This document shows positions 19,996 through 30,675 of a DNA stretch of 64,000 bases, piece after piece; position 1 is the first letter of the stretch; each line of letters opens with the position of its first letter. A program made the position numbers and the translations under genes. Origin of the DNA: Urophycis tenuis (lineage: Eukaryota > Chordata > Actinopteri > Gadiformes > Phycidae); the NCBI GenBank assembly GCA_036785325.1, contig JAXIVH010000142.1, forward strand, positions 248,001-312,000. The letters are read 5' to 3'. Below the pieces are notes generated by a model that was not told the origin of the DNA, ran no database searches, and worked only from the letters and a program-made list of their open reading frames with translations.

Positions 19996-22900
19996 ATTGA
20001 AAAGTTGAAGGTATGTTTTTAGCTGCTGGGTAGACTTCAGTCAACCTGACGCAGTTTTGTCTTTGAGCAACCAAATTGCTCGGGGATGGGCTCATTTTAA
20101 GCGGGGAAATCTAAGGTTCCCAACGGCGTATGGCAAGATTATATTGAGTCATGGGTCGTTGAAATACTAAGCTAATTAATTTCTGTTCTTTATTGAAAGA
20201 TTGATCTTAATTGAAACGTTGAAGGTATGTTTTTAGCTGCTGGGTAGACTTCAGTCAACCTGACGCAGTTTTGTCTGTGAGCAAGCAGACTGCTCGCGGA
20301 TGGCCTCATTTTAAGCGGGGAAATCTAAGCTTTCCAACGGCGTATGGCAAGACTATATTGACTCATTGGTCGTTGAAATACTAAGCTAATTAATTTGTGA
20401 TCTGTAAGGAAAGATTGATGTTAATTGAAACGTTGAAGGTATGTTTTTAGCTGCTGGGTAGACTTCAGTCAACCTGACACAGTTTTGTCTCTGAGCAACC
20501 AAATTGCTTGGGGATGGGCTCATTTTAAGCGGGGAAATCTAAGCTTTCCAACGGCGTATGGCAAGACTATATTGACTCATGGGTCGTTGAAATACTAAGA
20601 TAATTAATTTGTGTTCTGTAAGGAAAGATTGATGTTAATTGAAACGTTGAAGGTATGTTTTTAGCTGCTGGGTAGACTTCACTCAACCTGACACAGTTTT
20701 GTCTGTGATCAACCAGACTGCTGGCGGATGGGCTCATTTTAAGCAGGGAAATCTAAGCTTTTCAACGGCGTATGGTAAGACTATATTCACCAAAGGGCCA
20801 TTGAAATACTAAGCTAATTAATTTGTGTTCTGTAAGGAAAGATTGATGTTAATTGAAACGTTAAAGGTATGTTTTTGGCTGCTGGGTAGACTTCATTCAA
20901 CCTGACGCAGTTTAGTCTGTGATCAACCAGACTGCTCGCGGATGGGCTCATTTTAAGCGGGGAAATCTAAGCTTTCCAACGGCGTATGGCAAGACTATAT
21001 TGACTCATGGGTCGTTGAAATACTAAGCTAATTAATTTGTGTTCTGTAAGGAAAGATTGATGTTAATTGAAACGTTGAAGGTATGTTTTTAGCTGCTGGG
21101 TAGACTTCAGTCAACCTGACGCAGTTTAGTCTGTGAGCAACCAAATTGCTCGGGGATGGGCTCATTATAAGCGGGGAAATCTAAGCTTTCCAACGGCGTA
21201 TGGCAAGACTATATTCACCAAAGGGTCGTTGAAATACTAAGCTAATTAATTTGTGTTCTGTAAGGAAAGATTGATGTTAATTGAAACGTTGAAGGTATGT
21301 TTTTAGCTGCTGGGTAGACTTCAGTCAACCTGACGCAGTTTAGTCTGTGATCAACCAGACTGCTCGCGGATGGGCTCATTTTAAGCGGGGAAATCTAAGC
21401 TTTTCAACGGCGTATGGCAAGACTATATTCACCAATGGCCCGTTGAAATACTAAGCTAATTAATTTGTGTTCTGTAAGGAAAGATTGATGTCAATTGAAA
21501 CGTTAAAGGTATGTTTTTAGCTGCTGGGTAGACTTCATTCAACCTGACGCAGTTTAGTCTGTGATCAACCAGACTGCTCGCGGATGGGCTCATTTTAAGC
21601 GGGGAAATCTAAGCTTTCCAACGGCGTATGGAAAGACTATATTGACTCATGGGTCGTTGAAATACTAAGCTAATTAATTTGTGTTCTGTAAGGAAAGATT
21701 GATGTTAATTGAAACGTTGAAGGTATGTTTTTAGCTGCTGGGTAGACTTCAGTCAACCTGACGCAGTTTAGTCTGTGAGCAACCAAATTGCTCTGGGACG
21801 GGCTTATTATAAGCGGGGAAATCTAAGCTTTCCAACGGCGTATGGCAAGACTATATTCACCAAAGGGTCGTTGAAATACTAAGCTAATTAATTTGTGTTC
21901 TGTAAGGAAAGATTGATGTTAATTGAAACGTTAAAGGTATGTTTTTAGCTGCTGGGTAGACTTCATTCAACCTGACGCAGTTTAGTCTGTGATCAACCAG
22001 ACTGCTCGCGGATGGGCTCATTTTAAGCGGGGAAATCTAAGCTTTCCAACGGCGTATGGCAAGACTATATTGACTCATGGGTCATTGAAATACTAAGCTA
22101 ATTAATTTGTGTTCTGTAAGGAAAGATTGATGTTAATTGAAACGTTGAAGGTATGTTTTTAGCTGCTGGGTAGACTTCAGTCAACCTGACGCAGTTTAGT
22201 CTGTGATCAACCAGACTGCTCGCGGATGGGCTCATTTTAAGCGGGGAAATCTAAGCTTTCCAACGGCGTATGGAAAGAGTATATTGACTCATGGGTCGTT
22301 GAAATACTAAGCTAATTAATTTGTGTTCTGTAAGGAAAGATTGATGTTAATTGAAACGTTGAAGGTATGTTTTTAGCTGCTGGGTAGACTTCAGTCAACC
22401 TGACGCAGTTTAGTCTGTGATCAACCAGACTGCTCGAGGATGGGCTCATTTTAAGCGGGGAAATCTAAGCTTTCCAACGGCGTATGGCAAGACTATATTC
22501 ACTAAAGGGTCGTTGAAATACTAAGCTAATTAATTTGTGTTCTGTAAGGAAAGATTGATGTTAATTGAAACGTTGAAGGTATGTTTTTAGCTGCTGGGTA
22601 GACTTCAGTCAACCTGACGCAGTTTAGTCTGTGATCAACCAGACTGCTCGCGGATGGGCTCATTTTAAGCGGGGAAATCTAAGCTTTCCAACGGCGTATG
22701 GCAAGACTATATTGACTCATGGGTCGTTGAAATACTAAGCTAATTAATTAGTGTTCTGTAAGGAAAGATTGATGTTCATTGAAACGTTGAAGGTATGTTT
22801 TTAGCTGCTGGGTAGACTTCAGTCAACCTGACGCAGTTTAGTCTGTGATCAACCAGACTGCTCGCGGATGGGCTCATTTTAAGCGGGGAAATCTAAGCTT

Positions 22901-24230
22901 TCCAACGGCGTATGGAAAGACTATATTGACTCATGGGTCGTTGAAATACTAAGCTAATTAATTTGTGTTCTGTAAGGAAAGATTGATGTTAATTGAAACG
23001 TTGAAGGTATGTTTTTAGCTGCTGGGTAGACTTCAGTCAACCTGACGCAGTTTAGTCTGTGAGCAACCAAATTGCTCAGGGATGGGCTCATTATAAGCGG
23101 GGAAATCTAAGCTTTCCAACGGCGTATGGCAAGACTATATTCACCAAAGGGTCGTTGAAATACTAAGCTAATTAATTTGTGTTCTGTAAGGAAAGATTGA
23201 TGTTAATTGAAACGTTAAAGGTATGTTTTTAGCTGCTGGGTAGACTTCAGTCAACCTGACGCAGTTTTGTCTGTGAGCAAGCAGACTGCTCGCGGATGGG
23301 CTCATTTTAAGCGGGGAAATCTAAGCTTTCCAACGGCGTATGGCAAGACTATATTGACTCATGGGTCATTGAAATACTAAGCTAATTAATTTGTGATCTG
23401 TAAGGAAAGATTGATGTTAATTGAAACGTTGAAGGTATGTTTTTAGCTGCTGGGTAGACTTCAGTCAACCTGACGCAGTTTAGTCTGTGATCAACCAGAC
23501 TGCTTGCGGATGGGCTCATTTTAAGCGGGGAAATCTAAGCTTTCCAACGGCGTATGGCAAGAGTATATTGACTCATGGGTCGTTGAAATACTAAGCTAAT
23601 TAATTTGTGTTCTGTAAGGAAAGATTGATGTTAATTGAAACGTTGAAGGTATGTTTTTAGCTGCTGGGTAGACTTCAGTCAACCTGACGCAGTTTAGTCT
23701 GTGATCAACCAGACTGCTCGAGGATGGGCTCATTTTAAGCGGGGAAATCTAAGCTTTCCAACGGCGTATGGCAAGACTATATTCACTAAAGGGTCGTTGA
23801 AATACTAAGCTAATTAATTTGTGTTCTGTAAGGAAAGATTGATGTTAATTGAAACGTTGAAGGTATGTCTTTAGCTGCTGTGTAGACTTCAGTCAACCTG
23901 ACGCAGATTTGTCTGTGAGCAACCAGATTGCTCGGAGATGGGCTCATTTTAAACGGGGAAATCTAAGCTTTCCAACGACGTATGGCATGACTATATTTGC
24001 CCATGGGTCGTCGAAATAATAAGCTGATTCATGTGTGTTCTGTTGGCTGTGGAAAGAAAATAGCACACAAGTCATACCAAGTCACCTTTATTTTTCAGTG
24101 ATAAACATTAATAAATAAACAGTATGGACATTGTATAAACAGTTGTATAAAAAGTGTAAACAGTATGAACAGTGTTCTTATAAAAGATATCAATATCAAT
24201 ACTGATCACGTGTGTATTTTATATTTCCAG
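19996..24230 (+). repeat. 214-bp array H, 19 units, plus spacer
   Basis: Landmarks at 20,010 to 23,862, exactly 18 x 214 bp apart, with no net indels over nearly 4 kb. The first five or six units follow the same variant order as array M (51,474 on), including GACTCATTGG with TGTGATCTGTAAGG and the CACTCAACCTGACACAG unit. Those array starts therefore share a recent common origin. Confidence 0.95.
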
Positions 24231-24690
24231 GTTATTTGTTGATGAGCCAGAGCCTGTGACTCCCACCAACCGGCCCGTTCAGCCCACTGCGTTGTCGTCC
24301 TCCACCCGGCCGAAGCCTCCTGCGCCCGCCCGCCCCCTGTGTCGGCAGCACCCATACCGCTGGTCCTCCCCGCACAGCCACAGGCCCCCTCCGTCCTGCT
24401 TCGTGGGCCATCCTGCAGCTGTCTCTGCAGTCATCGTGTGTCAAAACCATTCAAACTTGTATATGGTAACATTTCAAAATGACACCAGCATAAATGAGGA
24501 CCTTGCAATAGGTTGTGTGTTACATGACCCCCCTGGCATACAGCTGTATGTCTCTGTGAAGGTGGTTGTGAAGAACTGCATCCGGCTGAACAAGTACAAG
24601 TGCCGGTGAGGCAGCAACTCTCTCGAGGGGTTGCACGCCCACCTGGTTAACGCCATCCCTTCACAGCGATGTGGGATCATGCCGTTCCAA
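24231..24690 (+). pseudogene. Exon module, copy 8 (44-bp deletion, TGA)
   Basis: The module is 460 bp. A 44-bp deletion lies between short GCCC matches (after CCTCCTGCGCCC) and removes part of the proline-rich segment. Because 44 is not a multiple of 3, it fuses the proline-rich frame (FVDEPEPVTP) to the downstream phase-0 frame (AVIVCQNHSNLYMV), giving a continuous open stretch of about 125 codons until the shared TGA. LHDPP is also present. Length and frame show it no longer matches the other modules. Confidence 0.6.
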
Positions 24691-24700
24691 GTAAGTGATT

Positions 24701-24773
<73 letters not shown>

Positions 24774-24990
24774 GCGCATATATACACACACATATATATA
24801 TATACTTAAACATAGCTGACCCTTTTTTTCCCCCTTCTCGGGGATTATGCTCCCAGTTTTGATCTCGGACGTCTGGTCACTTATAGCATATAATAATATT
24901 CTATTACTGTTAAGCCAACTATGAATAATAAAACAGGCCAAAACATGTGTCCTTTATCATAGCTACACGTGTTACAAAAAAAACGCGTGC
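24691..24990. repeat. Microsatellite and tail after module 8
   Basis: About 34 AC repeats, CGCGCGCATATATAC, and one ATAT block to about 24,804. The tail has CACGTGTTAC and GCGTGCATTG variants. Confidence 0.9.
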
Positions 24991-25113
24991 ATTGAAAAGT
25001 TGAAGGTATGTTTTTAGCTGCTGGGTAGACTTCAGTCAACCTGACGCAGTTTTGTCTCTGAGCAACCAAATTGCTTGGGGATGGGCTCATTATAAGCGGG
25101 GAAATCTAAGCTT
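24991..25113 (+). repeat. 214-bp array I, truncated first unit
   Basis: One unit begins normally (AAGTTGAAGGTATG) and stops within CTAAGCTT. The next base starts the telomere-type unit (GATATTGGCGAG). The breakpoint is clean, with no target duplication visible. Confidence 0.92.
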
Positions 25114-25290
25114 GATATTGGCGAGTGCAACTGCCTTTGATCCCCTATTCAACAACCGAGTCGTTGGATGAGGTGGGGGGGGGGTCATCGAGATAACTCT
25201 AACGAACCTAACCGAGCCAGGGCCATCGAAAGAACGGGCTCTCTACACAACCCATTTATATTACCTTACCAACTGTTATTCACAAAACGA

Positions 25291-25304
25291 CCACTAGATG
25301 GAGG
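25291..25304 (+). promoter_or_regulatory. CTCF-like motif in the telomere-type unit
   Basis: CCACTAGATGGAGG, preceded by GA, matches the CTCF core at all but one position. A weaker version, CCACTAGGTGGAGA, is at 25,607-25,620. Both recur in U2, U3 and U6 but are deleted from U4 and U5. Confidence 0.35.
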
Positions 25305-26840
25305 CGATGGACCACCACTGAAGAATCAAAAGAAGGCAACCAGCCTTTAACACAAAGACTAAAAACTCACTTCAGCTGTGATCCTCTTTATCTAAATAAA
25401 TAAATAAACAAAAATGAATAAATAAATAGACTAAATAAATATACAAATATAAATAAATAAATTAAATATAGATTACCTTACCAACTATTGCAATTACCTA
25501 TTATTATTGTTATTATTATTATTACTTACCTATTAATGCAATTTCCCAACCTGGAAACAATAGAGTATTTCTATTTCTATTTCTATAACTCGTCTTCACA
25601 AAACGACCACTAGGTGGAGACGACGCACCACCAGCGAGGAATCAAAAGAGGAGGAACAACCTTGAATACAAAGATTAAAACCCACTCCAGCTGTGAGTCT
25701 CTCGATGTATTTATTTACTAAAAAAAAATATATTAAATATATATACTCCTCCCATCTCTTCTCCCCTGTCTTCCCTCATGGAAATGAGGGAGTTGGGGGA
25801 GATAGAGTGTACTAGCCCGATCCGGCGGGGGTGAGTTCAGTCCATACAGACTGTCTCACCTTGACTCTACCTTCCTCAATCTCTAGCTCTAACTCTAACC
25901 CTAGGGATAACCTCAACCCCAACCCTAACCATAGGCCTAACCTTAGCCCTAACCCTAACTCAACCCTAACACTAACCCTTACCTTGGCCCTAATCTTAAC
26001 ACTAACCTCAACCCCTAACCTTAGCCTTAACACTAACCCTAACCCCTACTCTAATTCTAACCCTAACCCCTACTCTAACTCTAACCCTAAGCCTACCCTA
26101 ACCTCCAACACTAACCCTACCCTAACTCTAACGCTAACCCTAACTCTAACCTTTGCCCTAACTTTAGCCCTAACCCTAGCCTCAGCCATAACCCTAACCC
26201 TAACCTTAGCCCTAACCCTAACCTTAACCCTAACCCTAACCTTGGCCCTAACCTTAACACTAACCTCAAACCTAACCTTAACCCTAACCTCAGCCATAAC
26301 CCTAACCCTAACCTTAGCCCTAACCCTAATTCTAGCCCTAACCCTAATCTTAACCATAACCTTAACCCTAACCTTGGCCCTAACACTTAACCTAACCTTA
26401 TCCATAACACTAACCCTAACCTCAACCCTAACCTTAACCCCAATCTCAGCCGTAACCCCAACCCTAACCTTATCCCTAACCTTAAACCTAACCCTAACCT
26501 CAGCCCTAACCTTAACCCTAACCTCAGCCCTCATCTTAACCCTAACCCCTAACCCCTAACCTCTAACCCTAACCCTAACCTTACCCTAACCGTAACGCTA
26601 ACCCTAACCCTTACTCTAACCTTAGCCCTAACCTTAGCCCTAACCGTAACCCTAACCTTAACCCTAACCTTAACCCTAAACCGTAACCTTATACCTAACC
26701 CTAACCTCAGCCCTAACCTTAACCCTAACCGCAACCCCTCCCATTTACTTCAAACCTAACGTTAAGGTTAACTGCTAACTCTACCCCTAAATCTACCCTA
26801 ACCTTAACCTACACTTGACATATTGGAGGAAGAAGACAAT

Positions 26841-26858
26841 TACCCAGCATGCATTTCA
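26841..26858 (+). promoter_or_regulatory. ZNF143/Staf-like motif
   Basis: TACCCAGCATGCATTTCA, preceded by ACAAT, fits the ACTACAATTCCCAGCATGC-type site bound by ZNF143/THAP11 in vertebrate promoters. It is present in all six complete units (also 29,617, 32,383, 34,450, 36,517 and 43,482), 165 bp before a fixed point in the CpG-rich block. Confidence 0.4.
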
Positions 26859-26996
26859 TCCGGAAAACTTTTCACAAAAAAACCCATTACCGAAGTACCT
26901 ACGGCGAGAATAGACTACCCCAAGAAATTGTTGTTTTGGGTGAGGAAAGTAAGCCATTGAGTCTTCTCTAAGGTCAACTTCCTACACAATCTCTGT

Positions 26997-27345
26997 AGTC
27001 GCGCGGTGTATGGGGCACAGGAATTGTTATTAACAGGCTGTTCGGCATGGGGTCCTGGAGGGGCCAGGGAGGCAGTGCTTAGTCGCGGCTGGCCTTGGCC
27101 TTTCCTACCCTGGGACCGACTGGGAAGGCACCGCTGGTCGGGGCTGGTCTTGGTCTTTCCTAGGTCTGGACACCCATCGCTGAGGATAGCTGCATTGGGG
27201 GACCGTGGAGGCAGTGCTTTGTCACGGCTGGCCTCGGTCCTTCGTGACCCCAGTTTTCTGCTAGTTCATCTGGACCCAACAGAGGACAAGAACCAAACTC
27301 CGGCCCTGATTGGCCAAACCAGGGCTACCTAGCGGTGTTAACAAC
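26997..27345. promoter_or_regulatory. CpG-rich block of U1, possible promoter
   Basis: About 14 CpG in 270 bp, against few elsewhere in the unit. It is built from imperfect repeats of a GGCTGGCCTTGGCCTTTCC-like element (near 27,085, 27,142 and 27,228), with GGAGGCAGTGCTT twice. It lies on the side of the CCCTAA block from which a reverse-strand transcript would read UUAGGG, as in TERRA. Equivalent blocks start at 29,773, 32,539, 34,606, 36,673 and 43,638. The 108-codon open frame across it begins with GTG, not ATG, and is not called as a gene. Confidence 0.4.
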
Positions 27346-27899
27346 TGGTTTGTGCTGGTCAGGGGGTAAGTATGTGCCCCCTCCTCTCCATAACCAAAAC
27401 AATGTATCCTAAAAAGCGTTTTACTTACCTTCACTTACCTCGACGTTACCTCAACAAATGATCACTCCTAAAAAAGCTTAAACCCAATACCAATTCCATT
27501 TCGGAAACGACGCACCTTGAGAATTGATCACTCTCGGGGGGGCCTCCCTTGGGTGAGGGTGTATAGTGACAATGGCCAGAAACACCCTATGATCCCAGGG
27601 TCCACTACTGATGACGTGTCCTAATATTTCGATAGCACGTTTATACTCAAATAGAAATGGAAAAGAAAAGTCTCACTCCAGCTGTGACTCGTCTTTATTC
27701 AAATAAGTAAATATACCAATGCATTGGAAGTACCTTCAATCAAACTAGATTGACCTTCATCTTGGAACAAAGAAAACCTTTGGGAAAAGGAAAAACAAGT
27801 CTATATCTCCAAATCAGCGGTTATATCACAACAAGACAGATAACCATTTCGTTTTACTTCATTCTTGGTAATATGGGAAAAGAGAGCTGCGGATGACTA

Positions 27900-30675
27900 G
27901 ATATTGGCGAGTGCAACTGCCTTTGATCCCCTATTCAACTACCGAGTCGTTGGATGAGGTGGGGGGGGGTCATCGAGATAACTCTAACGAACCTAACCGA
28001 GCCAGGGCCATCGAAAGAACGGGCTCTCTACACAACCCATTTATATTACCTTACCAACTGTTATTCACAAAACGACCACTAGATGGAGGCGATGGACCAC
28101 CACTGAAGAATCAAAAGAAGGCAACCAGCCTTTAACACAAAGACTAAAAACTCACTCCAGCTGTGATCCTCTTTATCTAAATAAATAAATAAACAAAAAT
28201 GAATAAATAAATAGACTAAATAAATATACAAATATAAATAAATAAATTAAATATAGATTACCTTACCAACTATTGCAATTACCTATTATTATTATTATTA
28301 CTTACCTATTAATGCAATTTCCCAACCTGGGAACAATAGAGTATTTCTATTTCTATTTCTATAACTCTTCTTCACAAAACGACCACTAGGTGGAGACGAC
28401 GCACCACCAGCGAGGAATCAAAAGAGGAGGAACAACCTTGAATACAAAGATTAAAACCCACTCCAGCGGTGAGTCTCTCGATGTATTTATTTACTAAAAA
28501 AATATATATTAAATATATATACTCCTCCCATCTCTTCTCCCCTGTCTTCCCTCATGGAAATGAGGGAGTTGGGGGAGATAGAGTGTACTAGCCCGATCCA
28601 GCGGGGGTGAGTTCAGTCCATACAGACTGTCTCACCTTGACTCTACCTTCCTCAATCTCTAGCTCTAACTCTAACCCTAGGGATAACCTCAACCCCAACC
28701 CTAACCATAGGCCTAACCTTAGCCCTAACCCTAACTCAACCCTAACACTAACCCTTACCTTGGCCCTAATCTTGACACTAACCTCAACCCCTAACCTTAG
28801 CCTTAACACTAACCCTAACCCCTACTCTAACTCTAACCCTAACCCCTACTCTAACTCTAACCCTAAGCCTACCCTAACCTCCAACACTAACCCTACCCTA
28901 ACTCTAACGCTAACCCTAACTCTAACCTTTGCCCTAACTTTAGCCCTAACCCTAGCCTCAGCCATAACCCTAACCCTAACCTTAGCCCTAACCCTAACCT
29001 TAACCCTAACCCTAACCTTGGCCCTAACCTTAACACTAACCTCAAACCTAACCTTAACCCTAACCTCAGCCATAACCCTAACCCTAACCTTAGCCCTAAC
29101 CCTAATTCTAGCCCTAACCCTAATCTTAACCATAACCTTAACCCTAACCTTGGCCCTAACACTTAACCTAACCTTATCCATAACACTAACCCTAACCTCA
29201 ACCCTAACCTTAACCCCAATCTCAGCCGTAACCCCAACCCTAACCTTATCCCTAACCTTAAACCTAACCCTAACCTCAGCCCTAACCTTAACCCTAACCT
29301 CAGCCCTCATCTTAACCCTAACCCCTAACCCCTAACCTCTAACCCTAACCCTAACCTTACCCTAACCGTAACGCTAACCCTAACCCTTACTCTAACCTTA
29401 GCCCTAACCTTAGCCCTAACCGTAACCCTAACCTTAACCCTAACCTTAACCCTAAACCGTAACCTTATACCTAACCCTAACCTCAGCCCTAACCTTAACC
29501 CTAACCGCAACCCCTCCCATTTACTTCAAACCTAACGTTAAGGTTAACTGCTAACTCTACCCCTAAATCTACCCTAACCTTAACCTACACTTGACATATT
29601 GGAGGAAGAAGACAATTACCCAGCATGCATTTCATCCGGAAAACTTTTCACAAAAAAACCCATTACCGAAGTACCTACGGCGAGAATAGACTACCCCAAG
29701 AAATTGTTGTTTTGGGTGAGGAAAGTAAGCCATTGAGTCTTCTCTAAGGTCAACTTCCTACACAATCTCTGTAGTCGCGCGGTGTATGGGGCACAGGAAT
29801 TGTTATTAACAGGCTGTTCGGCATGGGGTCCTGGAGGGGCCAGGGAGGCAGTGCTTAGTCGCGGCTGGCCTTGGCCTTTCCTACCCTGGGACCGACTGGG
29901 AAGGCACCGCTGGTCGGGGCTGGTCTTGGTCTTTCCTAGGTCTGGACACCCATCGCTGAGGATAGCTGCATTGGGGGACCGTGGAGGCAGTGCTTTGTCA
30001 CGGCTGGCCTCGGTCCTTCGTGACCCCAGTTTTCTGCTAGTTCATCTGGACCCAACAGAGGACAAGAACCAAGCTCCGGCCCTGATTGGCCAAACCAGGG
30101 CTACCTAGCGGTGTTAACAACTGGTTTGTGCTGGTCAGGGGGTAAGTATGTGCCCCCTCCTCTCCATAACCAAAACAATGTATCCTAAAAAGTGTTTTAC
30201 TTACCTTTACTTACCTCGACGTTACCTCAACAAATGATCACTCCTAAAAAAGCTTAAACCCAATACCAATTCCATTTCGGAAACGACACACCTTGAGAAT
30301 TGATCACTCTCGGGGGGGCCTCCCTTGGGTGAGGGTGTATAGTGACAATGGCCAGAAACACCCTATGATCCCAGGGTCCACTACTGATGACGTGTCCTAA
30401 TATTTCAATAGCACGTTTATACTAAAATAGAAATGGAAAAGAAAAGTCTCACTCCAGCTGTGACTCGTCTTTATTCAAATAAGTAAATATACCAATGCAT
30501 TGGAAGTACCTTCAATCAAACTAGATTGACCTTCATCTTGGAACAAGGAAAACCTTTGGGAAAAGGAAAAACAAGTCTATATCTCCAAATCAGCGGTTAT
30601 ATCACAACAAGACAGATAACCATTTCGTTTTACTTCATTCTTGGTAATATGGGAAAAGAGAGCTGCGGATGACTA
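27900..30675. repeat. Telomere-type composite unit U2 (2,776 bp)
   Basis: Same order as U1. The CCCTAA-type stretch is at about 28,655-29,592 and nearly base-identical to that of U1. It differs by a shorter G-run near 27,960 and a TTATTATT run shortened by one repeat step. Confidence 0.93.

Larger units (their letters stand above)
25114..27899. repeat. Telomere-type composite unit U1 (2,786 bp)
   Basis: The head (GATATTGGCGAGTGCAAC) runs into a ~765-bp AT-rich section with AAATAAATAAATA runs and two diverged copies, 316 bp apart, of an ACGACCACTAG...CCAGCTGTGA element. Degenerate CCCTAA repeat occupies about 25,879-26,816 on the + strand (CCCTAA, CCTTAA, CCTCAG, CCTTGG variants). A ~185-bp unique segment, a CpG-rich block (26,997-27,345) and a ~550-bp tail with a third CTCACTCCAGCTGTGAC copy follow. 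The arrangement repeats tandemly in the same orientation. No gene is supported. Confidence 0.93.

Noticed and set aside
25831..26559. 242-codon and opposing 154-codon open frames (TLTLTL and VRVKVR repeats) in the CCCTAA stretches
   Set aside because: They are translations of a 6-bp repeat that lacks stops in several frames. They recur only because the units are duplicated.
27006..27332. 108-codon frame across the CpG-rich block, seen in six units
   Set aside because: It starts with GTG, overlaps internally repeated GC-rich DNA, and near-identity of the units gives no independent evidence of selection.
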